Assembly (NCBI RefSeq): GCF_001895085.1
Contig: NZ_BDFD01000005.1
Coordinates: 58,065 to 122,064 of the forward strand
From: Mariprofundus micogutta
GTDB lineage: Bacteria; Pseudomonadota; Zetaproteobacteria; Mariprofundales; Mariprofundaceae
Direction of reading: 5' to 3'
DNA length: 64,000 nt
Shown: positions 8,758-18,307 of the stretch, in pieces
How the letters are laid out: every line of letters starts with the position of its first letter
Position numbering within the stretch: position 1 is the stretch's first letter
Position numbers and translations under genes: made by a program
The notes under the pieces: model-generated
The model's database searches: none
What the model was told of the DNA's origin: nothing
Seen by the model: the letters and a program-made list of their open reading frames with translations, nothing else

Positions 8758-9768
8758 GTGGCCAAAGTTCTTGTTACAGGAGTTGCTGGATTTATCGGAG
8801 CCCATTTAGCTGTTTGCCTGCTTGAACGGGGTGATGAAGTGATTGGATTGGATAACTTCAATGACTATTACGATGTAAGCTTGAAACAAGCTCGACTTGC
8901 GCAATTTTCAGACCACCAGAACTTCCGTCTCGTGAAGATGGATCTTTCTGACCGTGAAGGCATGGAAGCTCTGTTTGCCGATGAGAAGTTCGACAAAGTT
9001 GTTAACCTTGCAGCTCAGGCTGGTGTTCGCTATTCGTTACAGAACCCTCATGCATATGTCGACAGTAATATCGTCGGTTTTACCAATATCCTTGAGGGGT
9101 GCCGTCATCATGACGTAAAACATCTGGTTTATGCATCATCTTCATCAGTATATGGCGCTAACGAGACCATGCCGTTCTCTGTACATGATAATGTTGACCA
9201 TCCGGTGTCTCTGTATGCAGCCAGTAAAAAAGCGAATGAGTTGATGGCCCATTCGTATTCACATCTGTATGGAATCCCAACAACTGGCTTGCGTTTTTTT
9301 ACTGTGTACGGGCCATGGGGCAGGCCAGATATGGCTCCTATTTTGTTCACCAAGGCGATACTGGCAGGTGAGCCAATCAAAGTATTCAATCATGGACAGA
9401 TGAAACGCGATTTCACCTATATTGATGATATTGTGGAAGGCGTTGTTCGAGTGCTTGATAATATTGTTGAAGGTAATCCTGATTGGGACGGCAAGCAGCC
9501 TGATCCGGCTACGAGCAGAGCACCATGGCGGGTTTATAACATAGGTAATTCTACCCCTGTGGCTTTGATGGATTTTATCTCTGCGATTGAGAAAGCACTT
9601 GGCGTAGAAGCGAAGAAAAATTTCCTTCCCATGCAGGCTGGTGATGTTCCGGCAACGGCTGCAAATGTTGATGCTTTGATTAATGATGTTGGATTTAGAC
9701 CCGATACCTCAGTTGAGCAAGGCGTTAGTGAATTCATACAATGGTACCTGGAATACTATAAAAGTTGA
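8758..9768 (+). CDS. UDP-glucuronate 4-epimerase (SDR family)
   Basis: The 336-residue product is an extended short-chain dehydrogenase/reductase. It has the NAD-binding motif [13 protein letters not shown] near the N-terminus, the segment [17 protein letters not shown] typical of UDP-glucuronate 4-epimerases, catalytic S-S-S-V-Y, and YAASKKANE with the YxxxK pair. It converts UDP-glucuronate to UDP-galacturonate. The next gene makes UDP-glucuronate, so the two form a pathway feeding the polysaccharide cluster. The GTG start at 8758 is chosen because AAAGGAG lies five bases upstream; an upstream in-frame TTG at 8719 lacks this support. Confidence 0.88.
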   Translation: MAKVLVTGVAGFIGAHLAVCLLERGDEVIGLDNFNDYYDVSLKQARLAQFSDHQNFRLVKMDLSDREGMEALFADEKFDKVVNLAAQAGVRYSLQNPHAYVDSNIVGFTNILEGCRHHDVKHLVYASSSSVYGANETMPFSVHDNVDHPVSLYAASKKANELMAHSYSHLYGIPTTGLRFFTVYGPWGRPDMAPILFTKAILAGEPIKVFNHGQMKRDFTYIDDIVEGVVRVLDNIVEGNPDWDGKQPDPATSRAPWRVYNIGNSTPVALMDFISAIEKALGVEAKKNFLPMQAGDVPATAANVDALINDVGFRPDTSVEQGVSEFIQWYLEYYKS

Positions 9769-9848
9769 GATGGAAATTAATAATACGGGACAAGCGTGTA
9801 TGTGACCTTTGATGTTGTGAGACGGGATGTGAAAGAATTGCTGTCAGC

Positions 9849-9877
9849 TTGTGTTATTTTTTACACTGAGCTATAAA
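9849..9877 (+). promoter_or_regulatory. Sigma-70-like promoter candidate upstream of ugd
   Basis: TTGTGT (9849-9854), a 17-base spacer, then TATAAA (9872-9877). The -10 matches five of six positions, the -35 only three. It lies about 108 bases before the UDP-glucose dehydrogenase start, in the only sizeable gap (217 bases) at this end of the cluster. The rest of the gap shows nothing recognisable. Confidence 0.35.
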
Positions 9878-9985
9878 GTACTGAATTCTACTGAGCGTGG
9901 GAATTCGCCCAGATTTCAGTGGCATGCGAGAATAGTGAGTGGCTGTGTACGAAAAACAACAAATCATGGAGCAAGTGGAAATTAA

Positions 9986-11152
9986 ATGAAGATTGCTATT
10001 GCGGGAACCGGTTATGTCGGGCTCTCTAACGCCATGTTGCTTGCGCAGCATAATGAAGTGGTGGCGCTTGATATCGACACTGAAAAGGTTGCAATGCTTA
10101 ACAATAAGCAATCACCTATCGCTGATGATGAGATCGAAACCTTTCTGAAAGAGAAAGATCTTCGCTTTCGCGCCACACTCGACAAAAGAGAAGCATATGT
10201 TGATGCCGATTATGTCATCATTGCAACACCGACCGATTATGATCCCGAGAACAATAGCTTTAACACGGGTTCCGTCGAAGCGGTGATTCAGGATGTAATG
10301 AATATAAATCCCGAAGCAGTGATGATTATCAAGTCCACAGTACCCGTAGGTTATACGGCTAAAGCAAGGGCCGGATTCAAGTGCGGCAATTTGATTTTCT
10401 CTCCCGAATTTCTGCGTGAAGGTAAGGCTCTTCATGACAACCTGTACCCTTCACGCATTGTTGTGGGAGAGCGCTCCGAGCGAGCAGAATGTTTTGCCGG
10501 GTTGCTCAGGCAGGGTGCTATCAAGCAGGATATTGCTACGCTGTTCACGGACTCTACTGAGGCCGAAGCAATCAAACTTTTCGCCAACACCTATCTGGCT
10601 ATGCGCGTAGCCTATTTCAATGAGTTGGATTCCTATGCTGCAACACATGGCCTTGATTCCAAGCAGGTGATTCAGGGCGTCTGTCTGGACCCCCGCATTG
10701 GTGACTTTTATAACAATCCATCCTTTGGATACGGCGGTTACTGCCTGCCCAAGGACACCAAACAGTTGTTGGCCAACTATCAGGATGTGCCTCAAAATCT
10801 GATCAATGCCATTGTTGATGCGAATACTACGCGTAAGGATTTTATTGCGGACAGCATCCTTAAGCACAAGCCGAAGGTGGTCGGCATCTATCGACTGATT
10901 ATGAAGAGTGGTTCCGATAACTTCCGCGCTTCCAGTATTCAAGGTATTATGAAGCGCATCAAGGCAAAAGGCGTTGAGGTTGTCATTTATGAACCGGCAT
11001 TAGACGACAAGAGTTTTTTCAACTCACGTGTTATTGCTGATCTGAACGAGTTTAAGCAATCATCTGATGTTATTGTCGCCAACCGTATGTCTAATGATCT
11101 TGTTGATGTAAAAAACAAAGTGTTTACACGAGACCTGTTTGGTAGTGATTAG
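9986..11152 (+). CDS. ugd: UDP-glucose 6-dehydrogenase
   Basis: The 388-residue protein has the N-terminal NAD-binding motif [17 protein letters not shown], the segments [11 protein letters not shown] and [15 protein letters not shown], and the catalytic cysteine region [15 protein letters not shown] (the thiol sits in GGYCLPKD). It oxidises UDP-glucose to UDP-glucuronate using two NAD+. The product is the substrate of the epimerase encoded just upstream. Length matches the shorter Ugd class found in polysaccharide gene clusters. Confidence 0.95.
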   Translation: MKIAIAGTGYVGLSNAMLLAQHNEVVALDIDTEKVAMLNNKQSPIADDEIETFLKEKDLRFRATLDKREAYVDADYVIIATPTDYDPENNSFNTGSVEAVIQDVMNINPEAVMIIKSTVPVGYTAKARAGFKCGNLIFSPEFLREGKALHDNLYPSRIVVGERSERAECFAGLLRQGAIKQDIATLFTDSTEAEAIKLFANTYLAMRVAYFNELDSYAATHGLDSKQVIQGVCLDPRIGDFYNNPSFGYGGYCLPKDTKQLLANYQDVPQNLINAIVDANTTRKDFIADSILKHKPKVVGIYRLIMKSGSDNFRASSIQGIMKRIKAKGVEVVIYEPALDDKSFFNSRVIADLNEFKQSSDVIVANRMSNDLVDVKNKVFTRDLFGSD

Positions 11153-11238
11153 GCATTATTGTCATATCAGGGTAATCTGTGTTGAAATTTTGCTGCAAGC
11201 ATTCTGGTTTAAGTTCAAATCAGCTTGAGGAATATGTT

Positions 11239-11319
11239 ATGGTGGGTATGGTTCCTGATTATTCTAATTATGGGTGTCTTACCAGTCCCATGCAAATGTT
11301 CATTTCGCATTTGAAGTGA
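11239..11319 (+). other. Possible 26-codon leader ORF ahead of the SLBB export gene
   Basis: An ATG at 11239 with GAGGA eight bases upstream opens 26 codons ending TGA at 11317-11319, 44 bases before the preferred start of the export gene. It might be a translated leader of the export mRNA. Nothing in the peptide suggests a function, and it may be chance. Confidence 0.2.
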
Positions 11320-11363
11320 CAAATGTTTTAGTTCAACAGAAGATACTAGGGGAAATGTCTGTA

Positions 11364-13964
11364 ATGAATTGTTTTAAAATCAACCCATTATCCATGGTTG
11401 CGGGAGTGTCTGTCCTGCTGCTTACTGTGATGGCAATTACTACTCCTGCTTTTGCGATTACGCTGACTCCAGATCAGATGCGAATGGCGGCATCTTTACC
11501 TGATTCAGATAAAGCAAGGCTAGCCAAGCAAGCTGGGGTCTCCTTGCCTGGTGGTGCTATGAGGGAAGAGGTTCCTCAAGTTCCACCGACAATCATCACT
11601 CCGATCAAACTTGAAACTAGTGCAATTGAGAAGTCAGTGCAGGAGCGTTTGAAATTATTAGGTGTAACTGTTGATGAAGCTACTGATGAAGCCACTGATG
11701 AAGCAACTGATGAAGCTACTGATGAAGCTACTGATGAAGCTACAAGTGTTGAAGGTATGCTCAGGGCTGATGAGTCACTGAGAAATTCCTGGGGGGCAAT
11801 ACTAAATTCCAAGCAGAAAAGGGTGATTAATGGCAACCTCTCTCAATATGGGTACAATCTGTTTGCGGGTTCTCCTTCCACTTTTGCTCCGGCAACTGAA
11901 ATACCCGTGCCGCCTGAATATGTGCTGGGTCCAGGGGATGAGCTGAACATTCAGTTCTATGGTAGCAAAGATGAGCGAATTCAGGTTGTAATTGATCGTG
12001 AAGGTATAGTTGATTTACCTTCCATAGGTTCCCTAAGTCTGGTTGGTCAGGATTTCCAGCAAGCAAAGGCCTTGATCGCTGAAAAAATCAATCAGCATAT
12101 GATTGGTGTTACAGGTTCCGTATCGATGGGAAGACTGCGCTCAATGCGTGTGTTTGTTTTGGGTGATGTGAATAATCCGGGTTCATATCTTGTCAGCGGC
12201 CTTTCAACTATATCTAATGCCCTGTTTGTGTCCGGTGGAGTGAGTAAGCAGGGCAGCATGCGCCATATTATTCTTAAGCGCACAGGTCGTCCTATTGTTG
12301 AGCTGGACTTGTATGATTTTCTTCTAAAAGGTGACAGTAGACAGGATATGCGACTTCAGCCCGGTGATGTTGTCTTCGTCCCCCCTATTGGCGATGTCAT
12401 AGCTGTGGCCGGTGAGGTTACCAGACCAGGAATTTATGAAGTGAAAAATAGCAAAGCAGCTAACGCTGTGGCTGATGTTCTGCGTCTGGCTGGAGGTAAG
12501 CTTGCAACTGCAGATTCCAAACATGCACAGATTGAACGAATAACATCAAAAGGTGATCGAACCCTGTTGAATGTGAATGTCTCAAAAGCTGGTCATTCCA
12601 CCCGAGTTAAAAATGGGGATATTCTTCTCATTTATCCGGTCCCGGGAGTAGTATCGGATACAATTCTGGTTGAGGGTTATGTAAAACGCCCTGGTGCTTT
12701 TGGATTTAAAAGGGGAATGAAGTTATCAGATGTGATTCATTCACAAGATGATCTTCTGCCCAATGCATTCATGGATTACATTATCATCCAACGCGAAGAC
12801 AGTGTGAGTGGTGAATTGACGATACTGCGTCCACCGCTTGGCAAACTGTTGAAAGATGGATACAAGAGCCTTAATCCTGATTTGAAGCCTGATGATAAGC
12901 TGATGGTGTTCTCCAATACAGTTATGAGTCAGTTGGATAGTGTCGTTGTTACTGGTGCAGTCAGGCATCCCGGCAAATTTCCATTGGGTAAAGCCTTGAA
13001 GGTTTCAGATCTTGTGCTGGCAGCAGGCGGTCCGTTGGAGAATGCATATTTACAGCAAGCTGAGCTAACTCGGTATGAGGTGATCGAGGGAGAAAAGAGA
13101 GTACTCAAGCATAGCCAGTTGGATTTGGCCAAAGCACTTTCCGGAGATGCCTCTGCAGACATTCTGCTTCAGGCTCATGATGTAATCATGGTCCGCACAG
13201 TTAGTAACTGGCGAGCACATGAGATGATTGAGTTGAAAGGTGAGTTTCGTTTTCCGGGTACATACACCATTGAAAATGGTGAAACGTTGTCTCAGGTTAT
13301 AGAGAGAGCCGGTGGCTTAACGGAAGATGCATTTATGTCTGCAGCTTTCTTTTCCAGACAATCAATTCGTGATGAGCAACAGAAAAGGCTTAATGAATAT
13401 GCAGATAAACTGGAGAGAGAGATAGCGCAAACCGAATCAGCGATTCAATCTATCAATGATCCTAAGATCCTCATGGATAAACAAAAAGGATTGTCAGCGG
13501 CACAAGGAGTGCTGGAGAAATTTAGAAACCTCAAACCGGAAGGACGATTGTTGGTTGATATAGATGAAAGGGGGAGGTTGAAAGGCGGATCAACACTAAG
13601 TCTTGTGGATGGTGATACCTTATACGTGCCGAAGCGTCCAGATCAGGTGATGGTCATTGGCGAGGTATACAATCAGTCAGCCATGCTTTATCGCAAAAAT
13701 ATGAATAGGGATGACTTTATTGATTTGGCTGGTGGCGTAACCTCTATGGGTGATGAAGAGAGAGTCTATATTGTCAGGGCGAATGGCTATGTCGATTCAG
13801 GAAGCGGCTGGAGTAGCAATACGGCCATGTATCCTGGTGATACTATAGTAGTACCACAGAAACTTGAGGTCTTTAATCTGCTTGATGCAACCCTTGATTG
13901 GTCGAAAGTCTTGATGCAGATCGGTGTATTTACAGCATCAATGGTTACAGTGGGTATTCTCTGA
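11364..13964 (+). CDS. SLBB-domain polysaccharide export protein (Wza-like)
   Basis: The 866-residue exported protein starts with a signal peptide (MNCFKINPLSMVAGVSVLLL to ATTPAFA). The Poly_export domain follows around PPEYVLGPGDELNIQFYGS, then at least four to five SLBB repeats (for example GEVTRPGIYEV, GYVKRPGAFGF, GAVRHPGKFPL, KGEFRFPGTY). A predicted coiled coil (about residues 680-730) and a C-terminal hydrophobic helix end the chain. Such proteins form the outer-membrane/periplasmic channel for exopolysaccharide. The start at 11364 is preferred because AGGGG precedes it and the signal peptide begins there. A six-copy DEAT repeat lies near residue 104. The stop overlaps the wzz start (TGATG). 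Confidence 0.9.
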   Translation: MNCFKINPLSMVAGVSVLLLTVMAITTPAFAITLTPDQMRMAASLPDSDKARLAKQAGVSLPGGAMREEVPQVPPTIITPIKLETSAIEKSVQERLKLLGVTVDEATDEATDEATDEATDEATDEATSVEGMLRADESLRNSWGAILNSKQKRVINGNLSQYGYNLFAGSPSTFAPATEIPVPPEYVLGPGDELNIQFYGSKDERIQVVIDREGIVDLPSIGSLSLVGQDFQQAKALIAEKINQHMIGVTGSVSMGRLRSMRVFVLGDVNNPGSYLVSGLSTISNALFVSGGVSKQGSMRHIILKRTGRPIVELDLYDFLLKGDSRQDMRLQPGDVVFVPPIGDVIAVAGEVTRPGIYEVKNSKAANAVADVLRLAGGKLATADSKHAQIERITSKGDRTLLNVNVSKAGHSTRVKNGDILLIYPVPGVVSDTILVEGYVKRPGAFGFKRGMKLSDVIHSQDDLLPNAFMDYIIIQREDSVSGELTILRPPLGKLLKDGYKSLNPDLKPDDKLMVFSNTVMSQLDSVVVTGAVRHPGKFPLGKALKVSDLVLAAGGPLENAYLQQAELTRYEVIEGEKRVLKHSQLDLAKALSGDASADILLQAHDVIMVRTVSNWRAHEMIELKGEFRFPGTYTIENGETLSQVIERAGGLTEDAFMSAAFFSRQSIRDEQQKRLNEYADKLEREIAQTESAIQSINDPKILMDKQKGLSAAQGVLEKFRNLKPEGRLLVDIDERGRLKGGSTLSLVDGDTLYVPKRPDQVMVIGEVYNQSAMLYRKNMNRDDFIDLAGGVTSMGDEERVYIVRANGYVDSGSGWSSNTAMYPGDTIVVPQKLEVFNLLDATLDWSKVLMQIGVFTASMVTVGIL
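11673..11744 (+). repeat. Six tandem 12-bp repeats encoding DEAT in the export protein
   Basis: GATGAAGCTACT and near-identical copies occur six times in a row and encode (Asp-Glu-Ala-Thr)6. Three units are identical and the others differ at one base each. Because the period is a multiple of three, gain or loss of units changes length without a frameshift. The repeat lies between the signal peptide and the Poly_export domain. Confidence 0.95.
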
Positions 13965-14935
13965 TGACCAAAAAAAACAAACAACAGCATGAAGAGCGGC
14001 CTCAGTCACCAGTTCATCAGCCGCAAATTGATCCTCAGATGCTTGCTGCTATGTATGGCATGCAGCAAAATGAGGATGAGATTCATCTTCTTCAATACTG
14101 GCGAGCTATCTGGAAAAGGAAGGTGGTAGTTATAGCTGTGTCTTTCATCGCGACTATGCTTGTGGCAGGCTACTCACTTACATTGCCAAATATTTATCGT
14201 GCAGACGTGTTGCTTGCTCCAGTCGCAGATGAAGGTGCTAAGAGGGGGCCTTCGTTGGGAGGCCTTGGAAGCCTCGCATCCTTGGCTGGCATTTCACTTG
14301 GTGGTGGTGGAAATATTGAAGAGAACCTTGCAGTATTGAAGTCACGTGACTTTTTGTGGAAGTTCATCAAAGCCCAGAAACTTATGCCGATACTGTTTGA
14401 AGATGAGTGGGATGAGGCGGTTGAAAAATGGAAAGAGCTTGACCCTGAAGATCAACCAAACAATTGGGATGCTTATCGTCGGTTTACTGAGGTGCTCTCA
14501 GTTTCGGTCGACAAAAAATCTAACCTGGTGACCATGAGTATTGAATGGAAAAGTGCGGAGTTGGCATCAGCATGGGTAAATCTTCTGGTGGATCAATTGA
14601 ATGAACATCTTAGGCAACGTGCAGTTGTAGCAAGTGAAGGCAACCTGAAGTATCTCTATAATGAGTTGGCTCGGACTCAAGTTGAGGATATGCGCAGATC
14701 TCTTTTCGAGTTGATTGCTCAAGAGCAAAGAAAAGCAATGCTTGCAAACAGTCGCAAGCAGTTTGCATTTCAGGTTTTAGATGCCGCTGCGCCTCCAGAT
14801 AACAAGTACAAGCCTAAACGAACTCAATTGGCGCTTCTAGCAGGTATTATATTTGGCTTTCTAGCCATGGTTGGTATACTTATTGCAGAAAGAATACGCA
14901 ATCGGTGCGATGATGGTCAGTTCTCTCAACGCTGA
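13964..14935 (+). CDS. Wzz-type polysaccharide chain-length determinant
   Basis: The 323-residue protein has two membrane segments framing a periplasmic domain: one at about residues 42-66 (VVVIAVSFIATMLVAGYSL) and one at about 285-307 (LALLAGIIFGFLAMVGIL). This is the Wzz/PCP layout. The first follows EIHLLQYWRAIWKRK, the usual Wzz entry motif, and a proline-rich segment (DAAAPPDNKYKPKR) precedes the second. These proteins set polymer length together with the export channel and polymerase. No C-terminal tyrosine kinase domain is fused, and no kinase gene follows. The ATG overlaps the preceding stop, so translation is coupled to the export gene. Confidence 0.88.
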   Translation: MTKKNKQQHEERPQSPVHQPQIDPQMLAAMYGMQQNEDEIHLLQYWRAIWKRKVVVIAVSFIATMLVAGYSLTLPNIYRADVLLAPVADEGAKRGPSLGGLGSLASLAGISLGGGGNIEENLAVLKSRDFLWKFIKAQKLMPILFEDEWDEAVEKWKELDPEDQPNNWDAYRRFTEVLSVSVDKKSNLVTMSIEWKSAELASAWVNLLVDQLNEHLRQRAVVASEGNLKYLYNELARTQVEDMRRSLFELIAQEQRKAMLANSRKQFAFQVLDAAAPPDNKYKPKRTQLALLAGIIFGFLAMVGILIAERIRNRCDDGQFSQR

Positions 14936-15106
14936 TAAGAATCAGTGATCTCCGGAATTTTTACTTACAAGTATCGATAGATAAAAAGCAGACAATTGGA
15001 GCGGCTTGAAAAAAATATCTAAATTGCATTGAAATGGTGTGTGTTTCTATTCTTCATCATTAGTCAACATATAGATTATAACCTGGATATTAAGGAACAA
15101 CAACCA

Positions 15107-15820
15107 ATGAAAGAAGCAATCAAATCAATATTGAAATCAATTAATCTTTATTACAATAAGCCTTACAATGTTCCTGAAAATACTTTATTAGGAATAAAGA
15201 GCTTATCAATTAAAACAATTATAGATATCGGTGCTAATGAAGGACAGTTTGCAAAATCTATATTGCAAACATTTCCAAGCGCTCGTCTGTTTTGTTTTGA
15301 ACCATTACCAAATGCTTTTACCGCTCTAGAAAGCTGGAAGAAAGAAACTGGTAAGGATGTAACGATTTTCAATGTGGCATTGGGGGACAACGAAGGTGTT
15401 GTAGCGATGAACCTACATGTTGATCATAGTACTTCCTCATCTATTCTACAATCCACAAGAAATAACGATGAGCTGTTTCCCGAGACGGCCAATCAGACAA
15501 AAATAGATGTAAAAATGACTACCTTAGATAAAGCTCTATCTAGTTTAAGTAATATGCTGGTTGAAGATATCTTTATAAAGGTGGATGTCCAAGGGTTTGA
15601 GGTTAAAGTTATAGAAGGTGGGCAGGGTATATTCCGTTTAGCAAAAGCAGTAATTCTAGAGGTATGCGTAGAAAGCCTATATGATGGACAGTCTGAATTC
15701 ACGACCATTCTCGGAAAGATGGAAAAGTTGGGGTTTAAGTATTCAGGGAATTTACAGCAATATTACGATAAGCAAGATGGAAGAACGCAATTCTTTGATG
15801 CCGTTTTTTTGAAGAAATAG
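15107..15820 (+). CDS. FkbM-family methyltransferase
   Basis: The 237-residue protein carries the SAM-binding motif TIIDIGANEGQFAKSI, an acidic second strand (LFCFEPLPNAF), and the FkbM hallmark IKVDVQGFEVKVIEGGQ. Members O-methylate sugars or lipids; here a sugar residue of the cluster's polysaccharide is the likely target. The start at 15107 has AAGGA ten bases upstream. An in-frame ATG at 15029 would add a hydrophobic leader (MKWCVFLFFIIS) but lacks a clear ribosome-binding site. From here to about 26 kb the coding sequence is noticeably AT-rich. Confidence 0.85.
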   Translation: MKEAIKSILKSINLYYNKPYNVPENTLLGIKSLSIKTIIDIGANEGQFAKSILQTFPSARLFCFEPLPNAFTALESWKKETGKDVTIFNVALGDNEGVVAMNLHVDHSTSSSILQSTRNNDELFPETANQTKIDVKMTTLDKALSSLSNMLVEDIFIKVDVQGFEVKVIEGGQGIFRLAKAVILEVCVESLYDGQSEFTTILGKMEKLGFKYSGNLQQYYDKQDGRTQFFDAVFLKK

Positions 15821-15822
15821 CC

Positions 15823-16767
15823 ATGCCCAATAGTATTTCAAGATACTGTCCATCCTGTCTTTCCAGTGATTTGCGGTTTATAGGAAAAATCCCTTCAACT
15901 GATGCTTTTGCTGGGACTCAATTGTCGGCTCCTCTAAGGGGGGGGGGACTGTTTTCATGCCGAAGATGTCATTGCTTCTTTAGGTATCCTAAGTTGTCAA
16001 AAGAGCATCTTGATGCATTATATTGTTCAGGTAATGATGAAAACTGGACCCCCGGAAAAGAAGAAAAAAGAACGGACTGGGAAATTGTTTATTCATGGCT
16101 TAATGAAAAACCAAGTGGGTATCATATTCTTGATGTTGGGTGTTTTGGCGGTGAGTTTCTCAGAGGTATAGATAATTCATCCAAAAAGTTTGGTGTTGAA
16201 ATTCATCAGCAGGCAGCAAGTAGAGCCAGAAAACTTGGTGTCGATATTATTGGAAACGACTTTGACTCGCTCGATTCTCTAAAACAACAATTTCATATAG
16301 TGACATCATTTGATGTTATTGAGCATTCATTTGATCCGAAGTCATTTTTGAAAGCACTTGCAAATGTAACTACACGTGATGGTGAAATCATTATTACCAC
16401 TGGAAACTCGCATGCTGCATCTTGGAAGCTAATGGGAAGTAGATACTGGTATTGTACGATTGGTGAGCATTTATCTTTTATTAACCCTGAATGGTGTGAA
16501 TATGTTGCACATGAATGCGGCCTACAGGTTGCTGAAGTTCAATACTTTTCTCATGCTCAACGAGCAAGGCTTTCAATTGCCAATAAGATAAAGGAAACCA
16601 TGATAAACTTAGTCTACCGCTTCACCCCCTTTCTTCTGCGTTTCGCAAGGAAGCTAGGACTGGGAGGAAAAACAATAACAGCTCAATTTCCAGAGTTACT
16701 TGATTCGCCTCCAATATGGTCAACTGCTCGAGATCACTTTATCGTTAGATTCAAGAAGTTAAGTTGA
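15823..16767 (+). CDS. Zinc-ribbon class I SAM-dependent methyltransferase
   Basis: The 314-residue protein starts with a four-cysteine finger (CPSC near residue 9, CRRC near residue 47) followed by a Methyltransf_23-type SAM domain with ILDVGCFGGEFLRGI and VTSFDVIEHSFDPKSF. Such two-part enzymes are common in O-antigen and capsule clusters, where they methylate nucleotide sugars or sugar residues. A run of ten G at 15938-15947 encodes Arg-Gly-Gly-Gly within the finger region and could switch the gene off by slippage. The stop overlaps the start of the flippase gene (TTGA), so a frameshift could also reduce flippase translation. Confidence 0.85.
   Translation: MPNSISRYCPSCLSSDLRFIGKIPSTDAFAGTQLSAPLRGGGLFSCRRCHCFFRYPKLSKEHLDALYCSGNDENWTPGKEEKRTDWEIVYSWLNEKPSGYHILDVGCFGGEFLRGIDNSSKKFGVEIHQQAASRARKLGVDIIGNDFDSLDSLKQQFHIVTSFDVIEHSFDPKSFLKALANVTTRDGEIIITTGNSHAASWKLMGSRYWYCTIGEHLSFINPEWCEYVAHECGLQVAEVQYFSHAQRARLSIANKIKETMINLVYRFTPFLLRFARKLGLGGKTITAQFPELLDSPPIWSTARDHFIVRFKKLS
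15938..15947 (+). repeat. G10 homopolymer inside a methyltransferase gene
   Basis: Ten consecutive G lie at codons 39-42 of the methyltransferase. Tracts of this length are prone to slipped-strand mispairing; loss or gain of one G would truncate the protein. The frame is open in this sequence (ON state). Confidence 0.95.
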
Positions 16768-18230
16768 AACAAGTACTTAAACGGAATGGAATATTCACTC
16801 TTCTCCAAGTGCTAGTGACAGGAGGAGTATATTTTTTCCTTTATAAATATTTACTTGATTCCATAGGTGTTGATTTGCTGGGGGTCTGGTCATTGGTGTT
16901 GGTGAGTGTTGCATCGGCAAGGCTCAGCGAGCTTGGTTTTGCAAGTAGCGTTGTAAAATTTGTTGCGAAATATCGAGCTAAGGGGAACGAGAATAAAGCT
17001 AGTGAAATTACCGAGACTGCATTAGTTACAGTATTTTCAATTATTCTGATTGTATCCATTTTATCTTACTACCCACTTCAGGTTGTATTAGGATTTTTAA
17101 TTCCACAGGAAAAAGTTTCGTACGCATTGATTTTGTTGCCCTTCGCATTAATAACATTATGCATTAATACAGTTTCAGGCGTAATGATGGCAGGCTTGGA
17201 CGGGTGCCAGAGGATGGATATTAGAAATGTATTGATGATGTCTGGTATCCTTATAAATCTTGGGCTAGTCATAATTTTGCTGCCTGACTTTGGTTTTATC
17301 GCACTAGCATACTCACAGTTGTTTCAATCTTTATTTATCTTGCTGACTGCATGGGTGTTTCTCAGGAAAGAATTACCTTCATTCCACTTAATGGCAAAAT
17401 GGAGGAAGAATGTTTTTCTTGAAATTTGGCGATATTCAATAACTTTTCAATTCACCTCTGTGATCAGCATGACTTATGAGCCCGTAACAAAGGGGTTGCT
17501 GTCCTATTTTGGTGGACTTCCTATGGTAGGTTATTATGAGATGGCAAATCGAATGGTAATGCAAATTCGATCACTTATCGTGAGTGTCAATAGAATCTTC
17601 GTGCCTGCAGTTGCTGAGATAGTCGAAATTGATGTCAATAGAGTGAAATTATTGTACCTGAAGACATATGATATGTTTTTCTCAATTAACCTTCTTCTTT
17701 TTGGATTTCTTATAGTTGCTGTTCCTGCGATATCTGATATTTGGATGGGGGATAGTAACCAAGTATTTATTGTTTTCTCATGGTTACTAGTTGTTGGCTG
17801 GATGATTAACACCTTTGCTGGTAGTGCATTTTTTTTCAATCAAGGTGCAGGGTCCTTACGCCCGAATCTAATTGCTCATTCATTGATTTGTGTATTAAAT
17901 GTTACACTGGGCTTATTCTTAGGTTTTGTTTTTGGCGGCTTTGGAGTTGTTATCGGGTGGTCACTTTCACTGGTTGTTGGAAGCATACTTCTTTTAATTC
18001 AATATCACTTATTTAATGAGATCCCTATGGCCCAGTTGATTCCAGAAAGCGGATGGAATACTTTGTTGCTGGTTACTTTTGCATCATCTGTCGTATTCGG
18101 AGCTATTTATTTATTTGATTTACATGGGGCGAATGCACTACTAGTTTGTTCAGTAGTTTATGCAGTTATTGTCATGCTAGGCCTATTTATGACATTAATT
18201 GGAAAACGCATTTTAGCATTGCTGAGTTAG
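16764..18230 (+). CDS. Polysaccharide flippase (Wzx/MATE-like)
   Basis: The 488-residue protein is almost entirely hydrophobic, with about 12-14 predicted membrane helices, as in the oligosaccharidyl-lipid flippase family. It has an early glycine-rich helix (GGVYFFLYKYLLDSIGVDLL), the segment LSELGFASSVVKFVAKYRAK and repeated helix pairs. Wzx proteins move undecaprenyl-linked repeat units to the periplasmic face for polymerisation. The start is TTG at 16764, overlapping the previous stop by TTGA, consistent with translational coupling. AT-rich. Confidence 0.85.
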   Translation: MKQVLKRNGIFTLLQVLVTGGVYFFLYKYLLDSIGVDLLGVWSLVLVSVASARLSELGFASSVVKFVAKYRAKGNENKASEITETALVTVFSIILIVSILSYYPLQVVLGFLIPQEKVSYALILLPFALITLCINTVSGVMMAGLDGCQRMDIRNVLMMSGILINLGLVIILLPDFGFIALAYSQLFQSLFILLTAWVFLRKELPSFHLMAKWRKNVFLEIWRYSITFQFTSVISMTYEPVTKGLLSYFGGLPMVGYYEMANRMVMQIRSLIVSVNRIFVPAVAEIVEIDVNRVKLLYLKTYDMFFSINLLLFGFLIVAVPAISDIWMGDSNQVFIVFSWLLVVGWMINTFAGSAFFFNQGAGSLRPNLIAHSLICVLNVTLGLFLGFVFGGFGVVIGWSLSLVVGSILLLIQYHLFNEIPMAQLIPESGWNTLLLVTFASSVVFGAIYLFDLHGANALLVCSVVYAVIVMLGLFMTLIGKRILALLS

Positions 18231-18307
18231 AGGTGATGCTTGCGCTCTCTTTTTCCTTCTTTTTATCGACCGGGATCAGTGAATATATATTTATATGGTT
18301 CGACTAA

